DNA of 64,000 nucleotides from Urechis unicinctus (taxonomy: Eukaryota > Annelida > Polychaeta > Xenopneusta > Urechidae): the NCBI GenBank assembly GCA_034190875.2, contig CM067354.1, positions 37,216,441 through 37,280,440 of the forward strand, given 5' to 3'. Below, one piece after another: positions 1 through 10,900 of this stretch (its first letter is position 1; each line of letters opens with the position of its first letter). Position numbers and translations under genes: made by a program. Below the pieces are notes generated by a model. It was not told the DNA's origin. It ran no database searches and worked only from the letters and a program-made list of their open reading frames with translations.

Positions 1-109
1 CGAGGATACGACGATGGTAATTATTGTATGATGTGATGATGAGCGATGATCGATACGAAATGGATATATTGATGAGAACAAGACGATGTCATAAATGATG
101 AATTATGAT

Positions 110-1195
110 GATGATACACGGCCATATGATGATAGACGTTCCTCCACACGATGATGTCATATAGCCGGATCATGATCCACACGGCCATATGTCCATATAG
201 CCGGATCATTCTCCATACGGCCATAATGATGATATAGTATGATGATGATAACGGCGGATATATGGGATCCATGGCGACGTCATATAGATGATCATTCTCC
301 AGACGGCCATATGTCATATAGCCGGATCATTCTGATGACGGCCATATGTCATATAGCCCGGATCATTCTCCCACACGGACATATGTCATATAGCCGGATC
401 ATTCTCCACACGGCCATATGTCATATAGCCGGATCATCATTCTCCACACGGCCATATGTCATATAGCCGGATCATTCTCCACACGGCCATATGTCATATA
501 GCCGGATCATTCTCCACACGGCCATATGTCATATAGCCGGATCATTCTCCACACGGCCATATGTCATATAGCCGGATCATTCTCCACACGGCCATATGTA
601 ATATAGCCGGATCATTCTCCACACGGCCATATGTCATGCATATAGCCGGATCATTCTTCCACACGGCCATATGTCATATAGCCGGATCATTCTCCACACG
701 GCCATATGTCATATAGCCGGATCATTCTCCACACGGCCATATGTCATATAGCCGGATCATTCTCCACACGGCCATATGTCATATAGCCGGATCATTCTCC
801 ACACGGCCATATGTCATATAGCCGGATCATAGACCACACGGCCATATGTCATATAGCCGGATCATACTCCACACGGCCATATGTCATACACCGGATCATA
901 TGTCATATATAGCCGGATCATTCTCCACACGGCCATATGTCATATAGCCGGATCATTCTCCACACGGGCCATATGTCATATAGCCGGATCATTCTCCACA
1001 CGGCCATATGTCATATAGCCGGATCATTCTCCACACGGCCATATGTCATATAGCCGGATCATTCTCCACACGGCCATATGTCATATAGCCGGATCATTCT
1101 CCACACGGCGGCCATGTGTCATATAGCCGGATCATTCTCCACACGGCCATATGTCATATAGCCGGATCATTCTCCACACGGCCATATGTCATTCT
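110..1195. repeat. 35-bp minisatellite, PCSK1 upstream intron
   Basis: About 27 copies of a 35-bp unit with core CATATAGCCGGATCATTCTC and ACACGGCCATATG. Copies before 300 are degenerate and grade into ATGATG-rich sequence from position 1. The unit contains the palindromes CATATG and CCATATGG-like strings. It lies in the intron before the catalytic-His exon. Confidence 0.95.
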
Positions 1196-1910
1196 CCGAT
1201 CATAGTCGTGCACGTCTCCACACTGTTATCGTGGCTATCCCAGTGACAAAACAGTACACACACGCCACGAGACGAAGTAATGGCAGCAGCTTGGAAGCCG
1301 TCCGCTCAAGCAGATCCTAATTGATTTGGCCCAGCTCAGCGGGTCATCTTGGAAATATACGCTGGCTAGCATTGTTCCTATTGATTATTCGTCCGTGGTC
1401 GTGATTTGTGTGTCCTGCTAACACCAGGCTGCTTGTTGTAAGAAACTCCTCCTCGCCTTCACTACGCCCAAGCTACCATTGTTGACAACAAAGTAGACAT
1501 CGATTTATAGGGGATTTAGGCTTGTTTACTTGTCTGGACGAGGAGGGGTCAATCGTACCCACCCCCTGCCTATTCTGTCTTCGAGTCAACTACATCGCTT
1601 GTCTTTATTGAGTACAGCTCTTTTAACCAGCAAGAGTTTTTAAATGTTGCCAGAAGTTATCAAGTGAAAGCGTCGGTAAAACGAGTGAGATGTTTCTTGC
1701 GAATCAATCAGTGTGCCACTGACCACCCCCGTATGGGCCCCCTTCGAATAGACGCGCTAGACTTCGTGACCACTTAGACCATTGCTCCCCTTCGACCCTA
1801 GACCCTTAGATCATTGACTCCAGTAGCTTGGCTTTGGGTACACAAGTGGTTGCTTTGCGATTGGCTCTATCCTCTGTCTCTCTTACGCCATCCGACCATT
1901 CTTTCTGCAG
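1196..1910. other. PCSK1: Unique intron sequence before the catalytic-His exon
   Basis: Non-repetitive. It ends in a good branch/pyrimidine region and acceptor at 1910. A frame open from 1828 is only read-through of the following exon. No other feature seen. Confidence 0.6.
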
Positions 1911-1999
1911 GCATGGTACGCGCTGTGCTGGGGAGATTGCTATGATTGCTAATAACAACAAGTGCGGAGTGGGCGTGGCTTATAACAGCAAGATTGGAG
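1911..1999 (+). CDS. PCSK1: PCSK1-like exon with catalytic His
   Basis: Acceptor CTTTCTGCAG, donor GGAG|GTAAGC. One base completes a Lys or Arg codon, then [20 protein letters not shown] and GVAYNSKIG, ending in phase 1. The His of HGTRC is the charge-relay histidine. The last 27 nt and the donor are the seed of the 42-bp array that follows. Confidence 0.93.
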
Positions 2000-4900
2000 G
2001 TAAGCTCAATGAAGGCGTGGCTTACAACTGGTCATTGGATGTATGCTCGATGTAGGCGCGGCTTAAGGCTGCTCTATTGGAGGTAAGCTGGTTGTAGGCA
2101 TCGTTAACCGCTGCTCGATGGGGGGTAAGCTTCATACAGGCACCGAGTATGATTGTTTTTTTTTTATATAAGCTTTATGTAGGCGTGGCTAACGACTGCA
2201 ATATTGGGGTATATTTGTTAAAAGCATGCCTTACGACTGCTTAATTGGAGGTTAACTAAAATAAGGCGTGACTTACGACTGCTCTATTGGAGGTAAACTC
2301 GATATGGAAGTGACTTATGCCTGCTCTAGCGGAGGTAAACTCGAAGTTTATGGGATGTAAACTCGATATAGACGTGACTTACCACTGCTATATGGGATGT
2401 AAACTCGATGTAGACGTGACTTACCACTGCTCTATGGGATGTAACTCGATGTAGACGTGACTTACCACTGCTCTATGGGATGTAACTCGATGTAGACGTG
2501 ACTTACCACTGCTCTATGGGATGTAAACTCGATGTAGACGTGACTTACCACTGCTCTATGGGATGTAAACTCGATGTAGACGTGACTTACCACTGCTCTA
2601 TGGGAGGTAAACTCGATATAGACGTGACTTACGACTGCTCTAGCGGAGGTAAACTCGATGTAGACGTGACTTACCACTGCTCTAGGGAGGTAAACTCGAT
2701 GTAGACGTGACTTACCACTGCTCTATGGGATGTAAACTCGATGTAGACGTGACTTACCACTGCTCTATGGGATGTAAACTCGATGTAGACGTGACTTACC
2801 ACTGCTCTATGGGATGTAACTCGATATAGACGTGACTTACCACTGCTCTATGGGATGTAAACTCGATGTAGACGTGACTTACCACTGCTCTATGGGATGT
2901 AACTTGATGTAGACGTGGCTTACCACTGCTCTATGGGATGTAAACTCGATGTAGACGTGACTTACGACTGCTCTATGGGAGGTAAACTCGATATAGACGT
3001 GACTTACGCCTGCTCTAGCGGAGGTAAACTCGATATAGACGTGACTTATGCCTGCTCTAGCGGAGGTAAACTCGATGTAGACGTGACTTACCACTGCTCT
3101 ATGGGATGTAAACTCGATGTAGACGTGACTTACCACTGCTCTATGGGATGTAAACTCGATGTAGACGTGACTTACCACTGCTCTATGGGATGTAAACTCG
3201 ATGTAGACGTGACTTATGACTGCTCTACTGGAGGTGAACTCGATGTAGACGTGACACACGACCGCTCTGTGGGAGGTTAACTCGATGTAAGCTTAACTTA
3301 CCACTGCTCTATGGGATGTAAACGCGATGTAGACGTGACTTACCACTGCTCTATGGGATGTAAACTCGATGTAGACGTGACTTACGACAGCACTATGGGA
3401 GGTAAACTCAACATAGACGTGACTTATGCCTGCTCTAGCGGAGGTAAACTCGATATAGACGTGACTTATGCCTGCTCTAGCGGAGGTAAACTCGATGTAG
3501 ACGTGACTTACCACTGTTCTTGGTATGTAAACTCGATGTAGACGTGACTTACGACTGCACTATGGGAGGTTAACTCGATATAGACGTGACTTATGCCTGC
3601 TCTAGCGGAGGTAAACTTGATGTAGACGTGACTTACCACTGTTCTATGGGATGTAAACTCGATGTAGACGTGACTTACGACTGCACTATGGAGGTTAACT
3701 CGATATAGACGTGACTTACCACTGCTCTATGGGATGTAAACGCGATGTAGACGTGACTTATGCCTGCTCTAGCGGAGGTAAACTCGATGTAGAAGTGACT
3801 TACCACTGCTCTATTGGATGTAAACTCGATGTAGACGTGACTTACCACTGCTCTATGGGATGTAAACTCGATGTAGACGTGACTTACCACTGCTCTATGG
3901 GATGTAAACGCGATGTAGACGTGACTTACCACTGCTCTGTGGGATGTAAACGCGATGTAGACGTAACTTACCACTGCTATATGGGATGTAAAACTCGATG
4001 TAGACGTGACTTACCACTGCTCTATTGGATGTAAACTCGACGTAGACGTGACTTACCACTGCTCTATTGGAGATTAACTCGAAGAAAGCGATGTGTGTTA
4101 TGCTTTCAACAATCACTAATTTTGATATTATCACTCACTCAGTATACTGCTCATATAACTTGACGTTCTAGTTCATTGGCGCCCTCTAATGTACCCGACC
4201 TTTATGATGGCGTTGCAGGCATTAAGATGCTGGACGGTGTGGTGACGGACTCGCTGGAGGCCAAAGCTCTGGGCTTTAACCACGCACACATCGACATATA
4301 CAGTGCCAGCTGGGGACCGAACGATGACGGAGAGACGGTGGAAGGGCCGGGCCGCTTGGCGCAGGCAGCCTTGGAAAATGGTGTCACAGAGGTGGGTATA
4401 CCCTACCGCGACCAACCGGTCCTGTTCCGGCAGGCACTAGAATCACGTGGTGGTCCTTGGTGTGCTGTATGTCGACGATAAAACGAGGGGTAGATTTGTT
4501 AGTCTAGCCGCAATATCACATAGCTAGGTTAGTCAGGGTGTAACTCCAGGTCCATGGCGACAGGGTGTGATTTAGCTGTTCTTTAATTATCGTGTTGGGC
4601 TGGTCTTTGACTTGACGGCTGGCGTTAGTTATGAAGGCTGATGTAGGAATTGAAGGCTGGTGTGTGGTATGGGTAATGAAGGCTGGCGTGAGTAATGAAG
4701 GCTGGTGTCTGGAGTGAATAATGAAGGCCGGTGTGTGATGTGAATAATGTGATGATAGTTATGATATTGTGTTTAGGGTCGTGGAAGTAAGGGTGTGGTT
4801 TTCAGTTGTTATGATGTTGTGTTTGGGGTCGTGGAAGTAAGGGTGTGGTTTTCAGTAGTTATGATGTTGTGTTTGGGGTCGCGGAAGTAAGGGTGTGGTT

Positions 4901-7900
4901 TTCAGTAGCTATGATGTTGTGTTTAGGGTCGCGGAAGTAAGGGTGTGGTTTTCAGTAGCTATGATCTTGTGTTTAGGGTCGCGGAAGTAAGGGTGTGGTT
5001 TTCAGTAGTTATGATGTTGTGTTTGGGGTCGTGGAAGTAAGGGTGTGGTTTTCAGTTGTTATGTTGTTGTATTTAGGGTCGCGGAAGTAAGGGTGTGGTT
5101 TTCAGTTGTTATGTTGTTGTATTTAGGGTCGTGGAAGTAAGGGTGTGGTTTTCAGTTGTTATGTTGTTGTATTTAGGGTCGTGGAAGTAAGGGTGTGGTT
5201 TTCAGTTGTTATGATGTTGTGTTTAGGGTCGCGGAAGTAAGAATGTGGTTTTCAGTTGTTATGATGTTGTGTTTAGGGTCGCGGAAGTAAGGGTGTGGTT
5301 TTCAGTTGTTATGTTGTTGTATTTAGGGTCGTGGAAGTAAGGGTGTGGTTTTCAGTTGTTATGTTGTTGTATTTAGGGTCGTGGAAGTAAGGGTGTGGTT
5401 TTCAGTTGTTATGATGTTGTGTTTAGGGTCGCGGAAGTAAGGGTGTGGTTTTCAGTTGTTATGTTGTTGTATTTAGGGTCGTGGAAGTAAGGGTGTGGTT
5501 TTCAGTTGTTATGTTGTTGTATTTAGGGTCGTGGAAGTAAGGGTGTGGTTTTCAGTTGTTATGATGTTGTGTTTAGGGTCGCGGAAGTAAGGGTGTGGTT
5601 TTCAGTAGTTATGATGTTGTGTTTCGGGTCGTGGAAGTAAGGGTGTTGTTTTCAGTTGTTATGATGTTGTGTTTGGGGTCGTGGAAGTAAGGGTGTGGTT
5701 TTCAGTAGCTATGATGTTGTGTTTAGGGTCGCGGAAGTAAGGGTGTGGTTTTCAGTAGCTATGATCTTGTGTTTAGGGTCGCGGAAGTAAGGGTGTGGTT
5801 TTCAGTAGTTATGATGTTGTGTTTCGGGTCGTGGAAGTAAGGGTGTTGTTTTCAGTGGTTATGATGTTGTGTTTGGGGTCGTGGAAGTAAGGGTGTGGTT
5901 TTCAGTTGTTATGATGTTGTGTTTGGGGTCGTGGAAGTAAGGGTGTGGTTTTCAGTTGTTATGTTGTTGTGTTTAGGGTCGTGGAAGTAAGGGTGTGGTT
6001 TTCAGTAGTTATGATGTTGTGTTTAGGGTCGTGGAAGTAAGGGTGCGGTTTTCAGTTGTTATGATGTTGTGTTTAGGGTCGTGGAGGTAAGGGCGTGATT
6101 TACGTGTGGGCGTCTGGTAATGGCGGCTCCAATGATAACTGTGATTGTGACGGCTACACTGGCTCCATCTACACCATCTCCATCAGCAGTGCCTCACAGT
6201 TCCTGTCTTCGCCATGGTACGCTGAACGCTGCGCCTCTACCATGGCTACCACTTACTCGAGTGGAACAATGGACGAGCTCCGTATCGTGAGTGGCATGGT
6301 CACATTGTGACATTATGACATTGTGACATCATGACATAGTGACATCATTACATAGTGACATCATTACAATGTGACATCGGGTTAATGCGTAACACAACTC
6401 TGAAGTACTGTGTCTGTTTCTGCAGACAAGCACGGATCTACACGGCAAGTGTACAACAGCACATACGGGAACTTCCGCTTCCGCTCCCCTGGCGGCCGGC
6501 ATCTTCGCGCTCCTCTTGCAAGCCAAGTGAGTACCGATCCCGACCTGACCGCCCTGCCCGCCCTGCCCGCCGTTGCCGCGTGTCTTCTCTTCACAGATAT
6601 TTCAACTTTCATAGGTCAAACATGCCGCCCGCAACCGAATGTCACTCACAGCGTATGTCTCAAGCTGGGTGGATCTTTAATTCACGGGGACGTTTCCTGT
6701 TCGTCCCGCCTCCCGCCTCCCTCGTCCCTCCCCCCGTCCCGCCTTACTCGTCCCGCTTTCCTCGTCCCGCCTCCCTAGTCCCGCCCCCTCGTTCCGCCTC
6801 CCTCGTCCCGCATCCCTCGTCCCGCATCCCTGGTCCTACCTAACTCGTCCCGCCTCCCTCATCCCGCCTCCCTCGTCATGTCCTCGTGTTTTTGACATGT
6901 TTCATGTTCCTACACAATTACTTCCAGCTTACCCCATGACTCCACAGGCATTTCATTAACTCTGCCCAGATTGTGCTCAATATTCATTCGATATGCAAAA
7001 ACCTCCATCAATTCTGCACTCATTTCCATTGCTGTTGATCAATATTGATATGTTACGTATACAAATCCTCGTTAGCCGTTACAATATCAATCAATCTATC
7101 TACCTCTCTCACCAGCCCTAACCTCACGTGGCGAGACGTTCAGCATTTGGTCGTGTGGACCTCCGACGCCGACCCTCTCAGTAACAAGAAGGGCGTCACG
7201 TGGAAGCTGAATGCCGCCGGGTTCGCCGTCAGTAGCAGCTTCGGCTTCGGTCTGCTCAACGCGGCGGCGCTCGTCAACGAGGCTGACCCTCAAAGCTTCG
7301 TCAGCGTACCAGAGAAAGCTATCTGTTACGTCGACTCCAAGGACCAGGCGGACGGCAAGCTACCACTGTGAGTAATGAAGGCCGATGTGTGGTGTAGAAG
7401 GCCGGTGTGAGTAATGAAGGCTGGCGTGAATAATGAAGGCTGGTGTGTGATGTGAGTAATAAAGGGTGGTGCTTGGTGTGAGTAATGAAGGCTGGTGTGA
7501 GATGTGAGTAATAAAGGGTGGTGCTTGGTGTGAGTAATGAAGGCTGGTGTGAGATGTGAGTAGTAAAGGGTGGTGCTTGGTGTGAGCAATGAAGGCCGAT
7601 ATGTGGTGTTGAAGGCTGGTGTTAGTGATAAAGGCTGGTGTGGGTAATGAAGGATGGTGTAGGTAATGAAGGCTGGTATGTGGTGTGGGTAAAGGCGGCT
7701 GGCGTGAGTAATGAAGGCTGGTGTGTGGTGTGGTAAAGACGGCTGGCGTGAGTAATGAAGGCTGGTGTTTGGAGTGAATAATTAAGGCTGGTGTGTGGTG
7801 TGGGTATTGAAGGCAAGTGTGAATAATGAAGGCTGGTGTATTATGTGGGTAATGAAGGCTGGTGTGAATATTGAAGGCTTGTGTCTGGTGTAAATAATGA

Positions 7901-10900
7901 AGGCTGGCGTGAGTAATGAAGTTTAGTGTGTGGTGTAAATTATGGCGGCTGGTGTGTGGTGTGAATAATGAAGGCTGGCGTGAGTAATGAAGGCTGGTGC
8001 GTGGTGTAAATAATGAAGGCTGGCGTGAATAATGAAGGCTGGTGTCTAGAGTGAATAATGAGGGCTGGAGTGTGGTGTGAATAACGGCGACTGGTGTGTG
8101 GTGTGAGTAATGAAGGCTGGTGTGTGATGCTACCATCTGTCGTGATTACTGTGGCTCTCTCCTGTCTACCAGCCTATGAATGTGATGACAGGCCGCTGTC
8201 CACCGGGAAGGAGGTGGTGTTCGAAATAGGCTCGACAGGATGTAAAGGTCAGGAGAATGAGGTCAACTACCTAGAGCACGTCATCGTTCGCTTGACCGCC
8301 ACCTACGGTCGCCGGGGTAACCTGGACATCACCATCATCTCACCAGGAGGTCCGCCACTTTTTCTTGTTAATCAACTTTTTTAACATCGTCTTCAGCATT
8401 GTTTCTTTAATAGACAACTGACCGTGTTCGTGAGGATGCGAACTCAGGAATCATTCACTATGTGGTTGGAGTTTAATCGAATGGGTGGTTTTTATTCTGG
8501 TCTGTCCATGTAGGAACGCAAACGCAGCTGTTGGCAAAGCGCGCCCTGGACAACTCGTCGGAAGGTTTTGATGACTGGCCGTTCATGAGCGTGCACTCGT
8601 GGGGAGAGAATCCGAGCGGCACGTGGCGTCTCATCATCCGAGACCGGGTGAGGCGACCGCTGTCATGTGATGTGGCATAATGGTGTCACAGACCCTTCGT
8701 TAGCGGCGTGATGTGGTGTAATGGTGTCAGCGTCCCACCGTTAGCGGCGTGATGTGGTGTAATGGTGTCAGCGTCCCACCGTTAGCGGCGTGATGTGGTG
8801 TAATGGTGTCACAGTCCCACCGTTAGCGGCGTGATGTGGTGTAATGGTGTCACAGTCCCTCCGTTAGCGGCGTGATGTGGTGTAATGGTGTCACAGTCCC
8901 ACCGTTAGCGGCGTGATGTGGTGTAATGGTGTCAGAGTCCCTCCGTTAGCGGCGTGATGTGGTGTAATGGTGTCACAGTCCCTCCGTTAGCGGCGTGATG
9001 TGGTGTAATGGTGTCACAGTCCCTCCGTTAGCGGCGTGATGTGGTGTAATGGTGTCACAGTCCCTCCGTTAGCGGCGTGATGTGGCAGCATCTTGGAACT
9101 AGCTTTCAGTCGGCTATGCTCTCCGTTACTCCTGATGTAAGGTTTCCGAACTCCGATTGGTGTTAATGTTGTGTATGTGACGTGAGTGAGACTTGTGTTG
9201 GACAGGGTACTGGCGATTACGACGGCTACATCAACAACGTCCGCATAGAGATGCATGGTACGAAGGAGCAGCCCAACCACGTCAAGGTTCACGGAGGATC
9301 CCGGCATTACACCTCCAACTTTACTAAACTCAAGGTGGGTTAATCACGTCTGATGGTCTCATCCAGCGCGCCTGGTCGAGGATGGCAAGCCGACTATAAC
9401 GTAATAGGTTTATAGTAGAGCACAGAGCGTATGCGCCAATTGTCAGACTCTGTCACTGATGTTTTGATGTACTGTACTAACCAGGTCACTCTAGAAGATC
9501 TGCTTATAAGGTATTTATAATGGACAGGGGTTTGATCTTGCAGGAGTGAGGTATTTATTGAGGCGATGGATTTTTATATTTTGTAGAATGATGGGACAAT
9601 GCGGGTTTTCTTTCGTTCACCTATGTATATTTCCCTTCTTTTTATGGTGCCTGCCTCTTCATTGCGATTCCTGGAATAGTTAAACCACACGTCTGGCATG
9701 ATATCTTATAATACTTTCCTAGTGTAGGCTTATCCAGACAAACTCATCACGTGACTTCTCGTTACAAACTCGTCACGTGACTTCTTGTGACAAAATCTTC
9801 AGGTGACTTGTGGCGCTTTGTGACAAACTCGTCACGTGACTTCTGACGTTTAATGACAAACTCGTCCCGTAACTTCTGACGTTAAATGACAAACTCGTCC
9901 CGTAACTTCTGACGTTTAATGACAAACTCGTCCCGTAACTTCTGACGTTTAGTGACTAACTCGTCGCGTTACTTCTGACGTTTAATGACAACTCGTCGCG
10001 TAACTTCTGACGTTTCCTGCCAAACTAGTCACGTGACTTCTATTTCTTGGCCATCTCGTCACGTGACTTCGGCGTTACTTGGCCAACTCGTCCCGTGACT
10101 TCGGCGTTAATTGGCAAACTCGTCACATGACTTCGGCGTTACTTGGCCAACTCGTCACGTGACTTCGGCGTTAATTGGCCAACTCGTCACGTGACTTCGG
10201 CGTTACTTGGCCAACTCGTCACGTGACTTCGGCGTTACTTGGCCAACTCGTCACGTGACTTGTGATGTTTCCTTGTGACCTCATGACTATATGCTCCGGC
10301 TTCCGAGCTGGCACATCGGAAGCCCTACTCTTGTGACTTATTTAGGAGACTCGTGTTCACCAATTTCATTTCCCAAGAGACATGAAACTTGGAACTCGGG
10401 AGCGATTGACTCTGGCAGTTGGGTTATGGATTCTTATGCTGTTATGACGCTTTCATTTTCCATTGCAATGCCATCGTTGACATTTGTAGTACAAAGAAGC
10501 ACATTCTTTCAAAGGATGTCGTGATTTTCACACGACAAACGCGTCGTCGGCGGAGTAATGGCTCACATTCGACTCTTCTAAACAATCAAGCCGTCTTACT
10601 TCTGATAATACATAGCTTTAAAATCAGTAGATTGTTAACACGAATCCTTATCTGTAATCTGCAATCTAAATAAGTACAGTTCGTGAGCATGTGGTACATA
10701 TATTACAGGTTAGTTTCTGTTAAGAGTACACGTACTCGTCTGCCCCAGTCGCCTGTTGTCGCCTGTTATCTCCTATTCTCTGGGGCATGCGCCGCGTCAT
10801 GTGACCATGGCCAGTACCCGTATGTTGACGTGACCTCGCCAGTTGACTCGTTGTTTCATTTGTTGCAGTCCGAACTCGAAGAAGACGAACAAGAACAAGA

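Noticed and set aside
2462-4034. Repeated [14 protein letters not shown] / [14 protein letters not shown] frames
   Set aside because: Period-three artefact of the 42-bp intronic array, although the array itself derives from coding sequence.
6355-6843. 162-codon plus-strand frame over the catalytic-Ser exon
   Set aside because: Different frame from the conserved [12 protein letters not shown] reading; shadow of the real exon and the C/T repeat.
7360-8136. 258-codon minus frame (SLHYSHHTP repeats)
   Set aside because: Translation of the GTGAGTAATGAAGG minisatellite on the antisense strand.
8173-8191. Acceptor at 8172 for the PCSK1 P-domain exon
   Set aside because: It has the better pyrimidine tract but breaks the phase from the strong donor at 7368 and gives an immediate stop; the acceptor at 8191 restores frame and the normal Cys count.
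10683-10868. Upstream part of the 287-codon frame ([10 protein letters not shown]...)
   Set aside because: Intron read-through before the acceptor at 10868; not continuous with the P-domain exon.
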